DNA of 64,000 nt from Acidobacteriota bacterium (GTDB lineage: Bacteria > Acidobacteriota > Blastocatellia > UBA7656), in contig JBFMDH010000007.1 in assembly GCA_040754075.1 (NCBI GenBank), positions 62,001 through 126,000 on the forward strand, in the 5' to 3' direction. The notes below the pieces were generated by a model. The model saw only the letters and a program-made list of their open reading frames with translations, did no database searches and was not told where the DNA came from. Of this stretch, positions 35,099 through 43,677 are shown in pieces (positions within the stretch are counted from its first letter, which is position 1; the number at the start of each line of letters is the position of its first letter). The translations under genes were made by a program, and so were the position numbers.

Positions 35099-36142
35099 CT
35101 ATCTTTGAACCCGGACAACAGATTTTTCTTTCATCAATTGTTGCCCAATCCATTCATCAATGGCTTTCCAGTTATTCATCAGCCAGTTAATTTGCGCCTC
35201 GCGGGTTGTGGGAATTTCGGCAAACGGCACGCGATAAAATTTAATCTTTACGGTGCGACTAATGAGCGAACCGTTTAGAAAATCGCGCAAATCGACGACT
35301 CCATCAAAGCCCGCATGGGCGCAAAAAATCACATCAGCGTTTTCATTCATCGCCAGTAAATTCAATGCGCCGCCCAGTCGCGGCGGCAGTGTGTGTTTGA
35401 GTTGCGAAGCCTGTTCATAAAGCCGCCATTCCCCTTTCGCTTTGATTTTTTCGAGAATGATTTGTTGTTTGATTCGGCTAAAACGGGTGCCTTCGGGATA
35501 AATCATTACTCCGTCGCGAGGGGTTAAATCATGCATCAGGCGATTGACGACATAAGCTTCACCGGCATCGCGTCTCACGAAAACATTGGGCAGCCGGTTG
35601 CCGACAATATCGAGACACGGGTCCCAGAGCAGTTGCTTTTTGAGAACATAACGCAAGCGAACGCCATTGGGGTTGGCGATAAAAAAAGCCGGAAGCAGAG
35701 CATCGGCAACGCTCACATGGCGCGCAAAAACAATCACTGGCCCGCGTGTGAGTTCGTCGGTTCCTTCGACATCAACCTGAAAGTTGAACAATTTTTTCGC
35801 CCCTTGCGCCAGGGCATTCACCCACCAGCGTTGCAAGGCAAAATTCCAGTCAAGAAATTTCTCAGCGTCTCTTATGAAGAGATAGGCTATCCACAAAACC
35901 AGACCAACAATGATGCCGAGAACTTCACAGGCAAAATAGTAAGGAAAGAAAATTACTGCGCGGGTCAATATCCACGATTTTTTGCGAATCAGGTCGGTGA
36001 TAACCGCTAAGGGGAAAAGCCCGGGAAAGAGGACAAGCAATAAACCAAAACAGCAGACATAAAGCGAGATACTGAGCGCGCGCCGCACCCAGACTTTTAT
36101 GAACTCAATCAATCGATTGGGGGAATCTTTGAGGTCATTCAC
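35099..36142 (-). CDS. PlsC-like 1-acyl-glycerol-3-phosphate acyltransferase family protein
   Basis: A 347-residue protein. Two to three hydrophobic segments come first (about residues 18-45 and 62-92). The acyltransferase domain carries the catalytic HX4D motif ARHVSVAD and the phosphate-binding motif YPEGTRFSR. Longer than minimal PlsC because of the N-terminal membrane part. It probably transfers an acyl chain to lysophosphatidate or a related lysolipid at the inner membrane. The downstream DUF1295 gene starts 12 bp after the stop, so the two are probably in one operon. Confidence 0.85.
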   Translation of the reverse strand: MNDLKDSPNRLIEFIKVWVRRALSISLYVCCFGLLLVLFPGLFPLAVITDLIRKKSWILTRAVIFFPYYFACEVLGIIVGLVLWIAYLFIRDAEKFLDWNFALQRWWVNALAQGAKKLFNFQVDVEGTDELTRGPVIVFARHVSVADALLPAFFIANPNGVRLRYVLKKQLLWDPCLDIVGNRLPNVFVRRDAGEAYVVNRLMHDLTPRDGVMIYPEGTRFSRIKQQIILEKIKAKGEWRLYEQASQLKHTLPPRLGGALNLLAMNENADVIFCAHAGFDGVVDLRDFLNGSLISRTVKIKFYRVPFAEIPTTREAQINWLMNNWKAIDEWIGQQLMKEKSVVRVQR

Positions 36143-36262
36143 GGGCGAAGCTTATCAACCGCAACCGTCAAAATGCAAAAGCGAATCACTCTTACAAATC
36201 AGGAGGTTTTAATCAATCACCGTTGATTTAAATGAATAAAGCCAAGCCCGCCGGGATAGTTC

Positions 36263-37012
36263 TCACTTCCCAAAAATCAATTTGAAACCCGCGATGACCA
36301 GCACGATGGCGAGCAATTGCCGGAGTCTTACGTTTGGTAAACGCTTGCTGCCGAATTCCGCGCCGATGTAACCGCCGATGGCAACGGCAATCAACCATAA
36401 AAAAATAGATGACGGCAGGGATTCGATGCTTGAAATATTTTTCGTCAGATTGCCTATCAACCCTGCAATCGAATTGATGAGAATAAACCCGGCAGACATG
36501 CCCGACGCATCTTTTACTTCAGCCCATCCGAGTAACAATAAGAGTGGCGATAAGAAGATTCCCCCTCCGGTTCCCGTGAGTCCCGCCAGGAAACCAATGC
36601 CTGCGCCGCACAACAAAGCCGCCCAGATGGGTGTTGCCTGAGTGGGAACCGGTTCAACGGGCTTCAATGAGGTTTGCACCATGCGGATTGCCGAAAAGAT
36701 TAAAATTACTCCGACGATCTGTTTATAAAGCGTGCCCGGTAAATTGATCGCCCCACCGAAAAAAGAAAACGGCGCAGAGGTTATCACAAAGGGCAACAAC
36801 CGCGACCATTGCAAATGACCGGCGCGATAAAATTTCACCGACCCGATTGACGCAACCAGAATATTTAAAACCAGGGCACTCGGTTTCATCACTTCAGGCG
36901 CGACGCCAAAAAGCGCCATCATTGCTAAATATCCCGAGGCGCCCGCATGACCGACGGATGAATATAGAAGTGCTGCTAGAAAAATCAGTAGTATCAGCAG
37001 AAGGGTTTTCAT
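36263..37012 (-). CDS. TauE/SafE family sulfite or anion exporter
   Basis: A 249-residue membrane protein with seven to eight helices. The duplicated family motif is visible: VGHAGASGYLAMMALFGV in the first half and GAGIGFLAGLTGTGGGIFLSP in the second. TauE/SafE permeases move sulfite, sulfonates or other small anions across the inner membrane. ATG at 37012 is chosen because the hydrophobic first helix follows directly; ATG at 37033 is also possible and neither has a clear ribosome site. Stands alone, divergent from the cyclophilin gene. Confidence 0.85.
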   Translation of the reverse strand: MKTLLLILLIFLAALLYSSVGHAGASGYLAMMALFGVAPEVMKPSALVLNILVASIGSVKFYRAGHLQWSRLLPFVITSAPFSFFGGAINLPGTLYKQIVGVILIFSAIRMVQTSLKPVEPVPTQATPIWAALLCGAGIGFLAGLTGTGGGIFLSPLLLLLGWAEVKDASGMSAGFILINSIAGLIGNLTKNISSIESLPSSIFLWLIAVAIGGYIGAEFGSKRLPNVRLRQLLAIVLVIAGFKLIFGK

Positions 37013-37130
37013 AGATAAAATTTGCCGAAGCATTCTACACGTTGGCTCAAAGGAAAGGAAAACGGGTTGGCTGTTTAAATGACTGTTGGTAATCTAACTG
37101 CTCGCAAAATCTCTTCAGGAGACTAAAAAA

Positions 37131-38306
37131 ATGAGACGCGAGACTTCGTTGACCAAATCATCGTCACGCATTCCATCCGTTCGTGTGATGGCAATTATTT
37201 TTTTAACTTTCATCATCTCGCAAACGGCTTTCACGCAGCAGAAAAAACGCGACACCCCGGCAGCCAAAGCTGAAGCCGAAAATATCACTGCCGAAGAAGC
37301 GGCAAAACTTGAAGCCGTCGTGACTACCGAACAGGGCACCTTTCGTTTTGAGTTTTATCCCGACAAAGCGCCAAAACATGTGTTGAATTTTATCAAGCTC
37401 GCCAGACAAGGCTATTACGACGGTTCGGCATTTCACCGGGTCATCGAACGCGCTTTCATACAAGGCGGCGACCCGTTACTCAAAAATCCTGCGACCCCGA
37501 AAGACCGCTGGGGCACCGGCGGATTGAACTTATTACCCGATGAATTTTCCGACCTCAAACATGTTCGCGGCACTGTTTCAGCGGCGCGCATTCCGGGAAA
37601 ACCCAACAGTGGCGGCGCGCAATTTTTCATTACCCTTTACCCCATCGACCAATTCAACGGGCAGTACACGGCTTTCGGTTTGGTCAATGAAGGCATCGAG
37701 GTAGTTGAAAAAATTTCCCTCGCTGAATCCAACAAACAAACCAATGTGGTCAATACGCCGATAAAAATTCTCAGCATCAAAATCGAAGCGAAAAAGACCG
37801 AGCCATTCAAAGATGCCACAGTTGATCAACTCCGTCGCGAAGTCTTGCTGAGAACTTCGCTCGGCGACATCACTTTGGAGATGGACCCGACGACTGCCCC
37901 CGAACACGTCCGCAATTTTTTAAAGTTGGTGCAAACCGGCTGGTATAACGGAACCGAATTTCATCGGGTGATTCCGGGCTTTGTCATTCAAGGCGGCTCC
38001 GGTTACACGCGCGCCGGCAGTAAAACCCACGCGGCTGACCGTTGGGTACATAATCTGAAACCCGAATTCAGCAAACTCCCGCACATTCGCGGGGTGCTGT
38101 CGATGGCGCGTGGCGATGCCGAAGATTCCGCTTCAACCTCTTTTTTCATCGTGCTCGGAACCGCTTCGCATCTCGACAATCGTTACACGATATTCGGCAA
38201 AGTGGTCAGCGGCTTTGATACGATTGAAAAAATCGAAACCGCTCCACGCACCGGCGAAAAACCGAATGAACGAATCGAATTAATCGAAGCGGTCATCAAG
38301 CCGTAA
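37131..38306 (+). CDS. Secreted tandem cyclophilin-type peptidyl-prolyl isomerase
   Basis: A 391-residue protein with a signal peptide (residues about 20-38, IIFLTFIISQTAF) and two cyclophilin domains. Domain 1 at about 60-215 has FHRVIERAFIQGGD and NSGGAQFFITL; domain 2 at about 235-391 has FHRVIPGFVIQGG and SASTSFFIVLG. Each has the catalytic Arg of FHRV and the Gln-Gly-Gly loop, so both may be active. AGGAGA precedes the ATG. It assists folding of periplasmic or exported proteins. A fused pair is less common than single-domain PpiA. Confidence 0.92.
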   Translation: MRRETSLTKSSSRIPSVRVMAIIFLTFIISQTAFTQQKKRDTPAAKAEAENITAEEAAKLEAVVTTEQGTFRFEFYPDKAPKHVLNFIKLARQGYYDGSAFHRVIERAFIQGGDPLLKNPATPKDRWGTGGLNLLPDEFSDLKHVRGTVSAARIPGKPNSGGAQFFITLYPIDQFNGQYTAFGLVNEGIEVVEKISLAESNKQTNVVNTPIKILSIKIEAKKTEPFKDATVDQLRREVLLRTSLGDITLEMDPTTAPEHVRNFLKLVQTGWYNGTEFHRVIPGFVIQGGSGYTRAGSKTHAADRWVHNLKPEFSKLPHIRGVLSMARGDAEDSASTSFFIVLGTASHLDNRYTIFGKVVSGFDTIEKIETAPRTGEKPNERIELIEAVIKP

Positions 38307-38323
38307 TCGAACCGAGGGAAGGG

Positions 38324-38452
38324 ATGAAATTTTTAAGGACACTCACGATCTGCGCTCTCAGCCTTTTTATCTTAATGCCCCAGCAACTTTCGGTTATTCA
38401 CGCTGCCGATGAAAACCTCGATGGCACCTTCGGCAAAGGATTAAATGGATAA
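38324..38452 (+). pseudogene. 5' remnant of a secreted delta-60-repeat protein
   Basis: A 42-residue frame with a strong GAGGGAAGGG site, a signal peptide (LRTLTICALSLFILM...VIHAAD) and then [13 protein letters not shown] before TAA. LD.TFG.G.G is the start of a delta-60 repeat, normally followed by hundreds of residues. The frame stops inside the first repeat and overlaps the rnhA start by 8 bp, so the rest appears deleted. It may now act as a translation lead-in for rnhA. Confidence 0.65.
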
Positions 38453-38912
38453 AGTAACAATTTATACGGACGGCGGTTGTATAGGAAATCCCGGTCCCGG
38501 CGGTTATGGTGTGGTGTTGCTGTTTAACGGCTCACGCAAAGAATTATCCGGCGGTTTTCGTTTGACGACCAATAATCGCATGGAATTGATGGCGGCAATT
38601 GTCGCTCTCGAAGCCTTAAAACGCCCCTGTCAAATCAGGCTGCATTCGGATTCCAAATATCTCGTAGATGCAATGGAACTCGGATGGGCAAAGCGCTGGC
38701 GGGCGAACAACTGGAAACGCAATAAAAAAGAGAAAGCTTTGAATCCCGATTTATGGGAGCGGTTATTGGTTTTATGTGAAAACCATGAGGTCGAATTTGT
38801 CTGGGTGAAAGCGCATGCCGGAAATCGTGAAAACGAAAGATGCGACTATTTGGCGAAACAAGCGGCTTATGGTAATGATTTGCCGGAAGACGATAATTAC
38901 TTGCCCGAATAA
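38445..38912 (+). CDS. rnhA: Ribonuclease HI
   Basis: A 155-residue enzyme that degrades the RNA strand of RNA-DNA hybrids. The four catalytic acids are in place: Asp in YTDGGC, Glu in NNRMELMA, Asp in LHSDSKYL, Asp in ENERCDYLA; the handle region [10 protein letters not shown] is present. Length is normal. The start ATG overlaps the preceding remnant frame, and its own ribosome site would lie within that frame (AAAGGA). A clear terminator follows. Confidence 0.96.
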   Translation: MDKVTIYTDGGCIGNPGPGGYGVVLLFNGSRKELSGGFRLTTNNRMELMAAIVALEALKRPCQIRLHSDSKYLVDAMELGWAKRWRANNWKRNKKEKALNPDLWERLLVLCENHEVEFVWVKAHAGNRENERCDYLAKQAAYGNDLPEDDNYLPE

Positions 38913-38934
38913 TTTTTGGAAGACCAGGGGGTGC

Positions 38935-38976
38935 CGGATAATCACATCCCACTTGTGATTATCCGCCGTCTCTTTT
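38935..38976 (+). terminator. Terminator of rnhA
   Basis: Perfect 12-bp stem (38935-38946 CGGATAATCACA with 38954-38965) and a 7-nt loop, followed by CCGTCTCTTTT on the plus strand. It lies between convergent rnhA and the subtilase. Confidence 0.8.
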
Positions 38977-38984
38977 GGGGCAGA

Positions 38985-41078
38985 TTATTGCGGTAACATA
39001 CAGATCGTGTTATCGCCTAAAACCATTGCGCTAACACGTATCGTCCCATCGCTAAGCAAGGTGCCGTCACAAAGCATTGTCCCATCGGCAATCAATGTCC
39101 CGTCGGCAATCAATGTCCCGTCGGCAATCAATGTTCCGTCAGCTAACATCGTGCCCTGGGTAACCAGCGACCCGCTCGCAAGTTGTGAAACGCTGTTGTG
39201 CGCTAAAACACCTGCGCTTTTGCTGACGGTGCCATAGACATAAAAGGTATCGAGGTAGATAAAACTGCCGGATGCATAGGTGCCATAAAAAAGCGGCGTC
39301 CAGGTATCATATATCCAGTGATACTTTTTCATTAAATCGTCGCCATAGAGGAACACATAATTGGTGATGACCCCTTTACCCCAGTAACAGGTTTGCCCGT
39401 AAATCGTGCTGGTTTGCGTAGGCATCGCAGCAGTCAACATGTTGTCACCGAGATTGGCGATGTTTATCGTATTGGTGTTTATCAGTTTGGCAATTTTAAC
39501 TGCCCCGTCGATATTGATTCTTCCGGCTCCCTGTTCAAGGGTATTGACTCCCGAAAGCGGTTGCGCGGTGTACATTAAAAGGGCTTTAACCAGGCTGACG
39601 GAAAGACCGGGTTTGGCTTGAAAAAGCAAAGCGGCAGCGCCTGTGGCGACAGGCGCTGCCATCGAAGAGCCACTCATATACATCACCTTATCAGCAACAT
39701 TGATATGTGACCCGATTGCTAATGAGGTTGCGGTTTTCAGAATTTTATTGCTGCCCCCGGTATCGTTATTGGATCGCGCGGCGATGATTTTATTCCCCGG
39801 CGCGACCAAATCGGGTTTTATAAAGTTGTCATAATATTTAACGCCCCACGATTCGTAATAACCACGGGTTGGGCCCTTGGAACTATAACTGGCAACGGCA
39901 TCATCGGAACGCGCATCGGTTCCGAACGTATTGAGCGCGCCAACGGTCAAGGCAAACGGTGAAATGCCCGGCGAATTAATCGTGCCATATACTTTTCTTC
40001 CGCTGGTGTCTTTACCGGCATTGCCCGCAGAAGTCACCACCATAATACCGGCATAAAAAGCATTTTCGACGGCATAACAAATCGGGTCATCCCAGTAACT
40101 GTCTTTGGCGACGGTTCCGATGCTCATATTAATCACGCGAAGGTTATAGGTCGCCTGATTTGCTATGCACCAGTCAATTGCCGCAATCACATTGCTGGCG
40201 TTTCCACGACCGGTCGAGTCAATGACTTTCAGATTGATTAGTTTGGCTCCCGGCGCGACGCCGCGATAAGCGCCGTTAGAAACCAGGTTGCTTCCGGCAA
40301 TAATCGAAGCCACATGCGTGCCATGCCCATAAGCGTCCAGCACACTTCCTTCACCGGTGAAATCCTGTGAGTAGACGATGCCGGGATGACCGGTCGAAGC
40401 TTTCAGAAGGTTATGATTGACATCCATGCCGCTATCGAGAACGGCGACGCCTATGCCTGTGCCATCAAGCGTCATTCCGGTTACCGCTGTTCGCACCTGC
40501 GCGGCAGCCGTTGTCGTTTCGACATGCCCGGTGGTTTCGATTTCACGGTCGGGGGAGACGTAAGCGATTTCCGGGTCATTTGCGAGTTGTTCGATTTTTG
40601 AAAAAGGAACCTCGGCGACCAGCACCCCAACCGCGTTGAACGATTTATGCAGTTTACCGCCAAGTCCCGCAAGGTCACTGGCAACCGCGTTGGCGCGCAT
40701 CGAATTCAGGGATTTAAGGTTATTTAAATTCTTTTGGGGAGATAAACTGGAAATCTTTTTACTATCTCTTTGGGAAGCTTCTTGGATTGGATTATTTTGA
40801 AGGTTTTGTAATTTGATGATTACTTTTTCAGGTTTAGCTTCTGTCGATGCGGCTTTTGCGAGACCCGTCAATCGCTCTTTGAATTCAGGAGCAATTTTTC
40901 TTTCAACCTCATCGCCGGATTGGTTTCGGGTTATCCCTCTTCCTTGAACTGTTGGTTGAAAGGCTTTGGTTCCCCCCCCAGGTAAAAAGATCGATGGTAA
41001 ACATAAGCAAGCGATTAAAATTAAAATTATGGCTTCAATCTTCAGTCGCTGCTTACGATTTGTCATTATTCTGCCCAT
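38985..41078 (-). CDS. Secreted subtilisin-like serine protease (S8) with C-terminal hexapeptide repeats
   Basis: A 697-residue protein from ATG 41078, with AGGAG ten bases upstream. Signal segment AIILILIACLCLPSIFL. A propeptide-like domain (about residues 80-190) precedes the catalytic domain with Asp (VAVLDSGMD, about 216), His (YGHGTHVAS, about 253), Asn (SAGNAG) and Ser (MSGSSMAAP, about 473). Asp/His/Ser spacing matches S8A. From about residue 635 there is a run of DGTLIA-type hexapeptides that could form a parallel beta-helix. Exported protease, perhaps surface-retained by the repeat tail. Its stop lies just past the rnhA terminator. Confidence 0.93.
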   Translation of the reverse strand: MGRIMTNRKQRLKIEAIILILIACLCLPSIFLPGGGTKAFQPTVQGRGITRNQSGDEVERKIAPEFKERLTGLAKAASTEAKPEKVIIKLQNLQNNPIQEASQRDSKKISSLSPQKNLNNLKSLNSMRANAVASDLAGLGGKLHKSFNAVGVLVAEVPFSKIEQLANDPEIAYVSPDREIETTGHVETTTAAAQVRTAVTGMTLDGTGIGVAVLDSGMDVNHNLLKASTGHPGIVYSQDFTGEGSVLDAYGHGTHVASIIAGSNLVSNGAYRGVAPGAKLINLKVIDSTGRGNASNVIAAIDWCIANQATYNLRVINMSIGTVAKDSYWDDPICYAVENAFYAGIMVVTSAGNAGKDTSGRKVYGTINSPGISPFALTVGALNTFGTDARSDDAVASYSSKGPTRGYYESWGVKYYDNFIKPDLVAPGNKIIAARSNNDTGGSNKILKTATSLAIGSHINVADKVMYMSGSSMAAPVATGAAALLFQAKPGLSVSLVKALLMYTAQPLSGVNTLEQGAGRINIDGAVKIAKLINTNTINIANLGDNMLTAAMPTQTSTIYGQTCYWGKGVITNYVFLYGDDLMKKYHWIYDTWTPLFYGTYASGSFIYLDTFYVYGTVSKSAGVLAHNSVSQLASGSLVTQGTMLADGTLIADGTLIADGTLIADGTMLCDGTLLSDGTIRVSAMVLGDNTICMLPQ
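39055..39144. repeat. 18-bp tandem repeats encoding DGTLIA hexapeptides
   Basis: Five units of 18 bp within the subtilase gene, two of them identical (39091-39108 and 39109-39126, ATCAATGTCCCGTCGGCA on the plus strand), the others diverged. Each unit encodes one hexapeptide of the protease tail. Copy number can change without a frameshift. Confidence 0.85.
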
Positions 41079-41411
41079 CAAAATCTGCTCCTATTTTGAT
41101 TAAACCTGCTTTGGTGGATTAAACCTTCTTTGCAACAAACCTTTGGGAGGTGAATGTCATTAATCAATCGCTATGCCAGAGACCAAAACCGAGAGAACGC
41201 CAATGGTTATGACCAGAACAGGGAGTAAGAAGATGTTTCCACCGGTTTGATTCGCGCACTTTGACTGAATGAGTAAAGGCAATTTGCTCGTTAATCTATG
41301 CCGGATGGATGAATGAATGAGCGCGACGGATTCGGTTTTTAGCGATACACCAATAAAAAACGCGCGGCAATTGAACCGCGCGTTGATCAGCTTTCACGAG
41401 TTGACTTTCAG
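41079..41411. other. Intergenic region between subtilase and amidohydrolase
   Basis: 333 bp without a supported gene. It must hold the subtilase promoter. The only clear structure is the amidohydrolase terminator at 41353-41384. Confidence 0.6.
41353..41384 (-). terminator. Terminator of the amidohydrolase gene
   Basis: A 9-bp stem (41359-41367 AACGCGCGG with 41376-41384 CCGCGCGTT) and an 8-nt loop, followed on the minus strand by TTTTTTATTG. It lies 28 bp beyond the amidohydrolase stop. Confidence 0.85.
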
Positions 41412-42812
41412 TTATTGAGCGAGGCTACGGCGAATTTTATCCCGGTAAAAATTCGCTTTTAATTTCACCCTTGGTTCATCAATGGTCAGCACTCGTCGGT
41501 TGGTCATCACCGGTTTGCCGTTAATCATTACGGTTTCAACATCACTCGCTTTGGTCGCATAAACCAGATTTGAATAGATGTTGTACATCGGCGTCTGGTG
41601 GTCGCTGTTTATATCAACGATGATGAGGTCGGCGCGTTTGCCGGCTTCAAGTGAACCAATCTCTTTTTCGAGATGAATCGCCCGCGCGCCGCGAATGGTA
41701 GCCATTTCCAAAGCTTCTTTGGCATTCACCACTGTCGGGTCGTTCCAGTGAAGTTTATGGAGTTTTGCTGCCGAGTCCATCTCTTCCCATATACTCACAT
41801 CATTATTCGATGCTGCTCCGTCGGAACCTAAGCCCACATTGACTCCGGCTTTCAACATTTCGGGAACACGCGCCACCCCTGAAGCCAGTTTCATATTCGA
41901 TTGCGGGCAATGACCGACGCCGACTTCGCGCGCGGCAAAGGTTTTAATGTCTTCATCGCTGAGCCACACGGAATGCGCCGCGATGGTGCGATTCGATAGC
42001 AAGCCGATGCTTTCCAGATAGGCGGCAGGCGTGGCATTGTAGCGTTTTTTAATGTCTTCGGTTTCCGTAGGCGCTTCGGCAACATGAATGACCAGCGGCA
42101 CACCATATTTTTCCGAAAGCGCATTGGTTTGTTTGAGGTGTTCGGTCGAAACCGTGTACGGCGCGTGCGGGGCAATTGCCGGAGTGATGAGCGTATGCCC
42201 TTTCCATTTTTTAATGAACCGTTCAGTGTAACGCATCGCCGCGTCCCAGGTTTTGTTATCGGGAACCGGAAAATCAATCACCGTTTCACCCAGAACACCG
42301 CGCATTCCGGCTTTCACGGTCTCATCGGCAATCGCATCTTCAAAGTAATACATATCGACATAAGTGGTGGTGCCGCCTTTAATCATTTCGAGACAACCGA
42401 GCCGCGTCCCCCAACGGACAAATTCTTCATCGACATTTTTGGCTTCGGCAGGAAAGATAAATTTAGTGAGCCACTCCGATAAAATCAGGTCATCGGCGAT
42501 GCCGCGAAACAGTCCCATCGGCACATGAGTATGCGTGTTGATGAGTCCGGGCATAACGGCTTTGCCACTGGCGTTGATAATTCTCGCTGCGGTGAATTGT
42601 CTGGCAATTTCCGCGCTTGTGCCCACCGCAACGATGCGTTCCCCACGAATTGCCACCGCGCCGTTTTCAATCACCCGCGAATTGCCGTCCATTGTGACAA
42701 CTGTGCCGCCGCGAATGATGAAATCAACACGTTCAATAGCGAGGGCGTTTAAAGGGGAAAATAAAATGACCAATGAGGAACTTAATAGATACAGAGCAAT
42801 AATTTTTCTCAA
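41412..42812 (-). CDS. Exported amidohydrolase, MtaD/SAH-deaminase-like
   Basis: A 466-residue metal-dependent hydrolase. The start is TTG at 42812: GAAGGAG lies seven bases upstream and a signal peptide follows (IIALYLLSSSLVILFSPLNALA); the longer frame to 42863 lacks both. Metal and catalytic residues: INTHTHVP, HAPYTVS, IHVAEAPTETEDI, IAAHSVWL, and GSDGAASNN. These fit the 5'-methylthioadenosine/S-adenosylhomocysteine deaminase group, which also includes other nucleoside or base deaminases. Its place at the end of a nucleoside cluster supports a nucleoside-type substrate, but an exported form is unusual and the substrate is not certain. Confidence 0.85.
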   Translation of the reverse strand: MRKIIALYLLSSSLVILFSPLNALAIERVDFIIRGGTVVTMDGNSRVIENGAVAIRGERIVAVGTSAEIARQFTAARIINASGKAVMPGLINTHTHVPMGLFRGIADDLILSEWLTKFIFPAEAKNVDEEFVRWGTRLGCLEMIKGGTTTYVDMYYFEDAIADETVKAGMRGVLGETVIDFPVPDNKTWDAAMRYTERFIKKWKGHTLITPAIAPHAPYTVSTEHLKQTNALSEKYGVPLVIHVAEAPTETEDIKKRYNATPAAYLESIGLLSNRTIAAHSVWLSDEDIKTFAAREVGVGHCPQSNMKLASGVARVPEMLKAGVNVGLGSDGAASNNDVSIWEEMDSAAKLHKLHWNDPTVVNAKEALEMATIRGARAIHLEKEIGSLEAGKRADLIIVDINSDHQTPMYNIYSNLVYATKASDVETVMINGKPVMTNRRVLTIDEPRVKLKANFYRDKIRRSLAQ

Positions 42813-42831
42813 GATTTTTCTCCTTCTCGAT

Positions 42832-43077
42832 TCATCGACGTATATGAATCCTATGCGCTTCAACTAAAAAGAGTTTCCCTTTGTAATAAGCCATATCAGG
42901 GTTTGCAGACCAAAATAATTTTAGCCGCTCGATCATAACCGGAATGACTTCCGGGTGATTTTTTATTTGGAGCGCAATAATCCCTTTAAATTTAGCCGGT
43001 GGGTAATTGACAATGTCAGAAAAATCCCCATTAAAAGACAATAAAATCGCATCCAACTGCTGAGCCTTTTGAATCAC
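42832..43077 (-). pseudogene. C-terminal remnant of a DUF5615 PIN-like toxin
   Basis: An 81-codon frame matching the C-terminal half of DUF5615 proteins (AQQLDAILLSFNGDFSDI, then KFKGIIALQIKNHPEVIP, then KLFLVEAHRIHI). The N-terminal part carrying the first PIN acidic residue (FLLDQNLP-type start) is missing. In the same frame the sequence continues upstream only to THLDSPDTD and then meets the DUF433 remnant in another frame. GTG at 43077 is unlikely to be a real start. Remnant of a toxin-antitoxin pair. Confidence 0.72.
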
Positions 43078-43094
43078 ATCGGTATCAGGTGAAT

Positions 43095-43172
43095 CTAGAT
43101 GCGTGTGCCTTTAATTCTCGGTTTGCCACGAAGCACATCAGGCGTGCTGACAATATAATCTCGCCAATCCAA
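43095..43172 (-). pseudogene. N-terminal remnant of a DUF433 antitoxin
   Basis: A 25-residue frame with GGAGGGG before TTG: DWRDYIVSTPDVLRGKPRIK then GTRI and stop. This is the classic DUF433 N-terminus; intact members continue for about 50 residues with a helix-turn-helix. It ends where the DUF5615 fragment begins in another frame, so one internal deletion removed the end of the antitoxin and the start of the toxin. It lies 11 bp after the cdd stop. Confidence 0.72.
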
Positions 43173-43183
43173 TTTTCCCCTCC

Positions 43184-43591
43184 TTACCCAACACCTTCGA
43201 GGAAACTCGCGTCAAAGGCTTTCGGCAATAAATCTTTGATTTCGCATTTTTCAACATCGCCGTCGAGATTGGCGAGAATCACCGTAGTGACATCGGCGGC
43301 AAACTCCCAGATGATTTGTCGGCAAGCGCCACAAGGCGGCGTGAGATTCCCGGTATCGGCAACCACGGCGATTTTGGCAATCTCTTTTGAGCCTTCGCTC
43401 ACGGCTTTGAAAATCGCCACACGTTCGGCGCAGGTGGTCAATCCATAGGTCGAATTTTCGATATTGCAACCCGTATAGACTTTCCCATCGGTAGTCACGA
43501 GCGCCGCCCCCACTTCAAATTTTGAATAAGGCGCGTGCGCGTGTTCCCTTGCCTGTTTCGCCAACTCAATCAACTCTTGATCGCTAATCAT
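43184..43591 (-). CDS. cdd: Cytidine deaminase
   Basis: A 135-residue enzyme, start at ATG 43591 (upstream extension to 43648 lacks homology). Zinc and catalytic residues: TCAERVAIF (Cys and the proton-shuttle Glu) and PPCGACRQ (two Cys), as in the tetrameric Cdd type. The nucleoside-binding region has GCNIENSTYGLT. Converts cytidine and deoxycytidine to uridine forms in the cytoplasm. Follows udk by 86 bp on the same strand, within the nucleoside salvage cluster. Confident. Confidence 0.95.
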   Translation of the reverse strand: MISDQELIELAKQAREHAHAPYSKFEVGAALVTTDGKVYTGCNIENSTYGLTTCAERVAIFKAVSEGSKEIAKIAVVADTGNLTPPCGACRQIIWEFAADVTTVILANLDGDVEKCEIKDLLPKAFDASFLEGVG

Positions 43592-43677
43592 AAAACCTGC
43601 TCTATACGTTTCATTCAACCGGCAGTCTGTGACGATAAATTTTCGCAAGATTGAATGAACCGTTTCCCGCCAATTGG

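Noticed and set aside
42812-42863. ATG start for the amidohydrolase at 42863
   Set aside because: TTG at 42812 has GAAGGAG at the right distance and starts a signal peptide; the longer form overlaps the toxin remnant.
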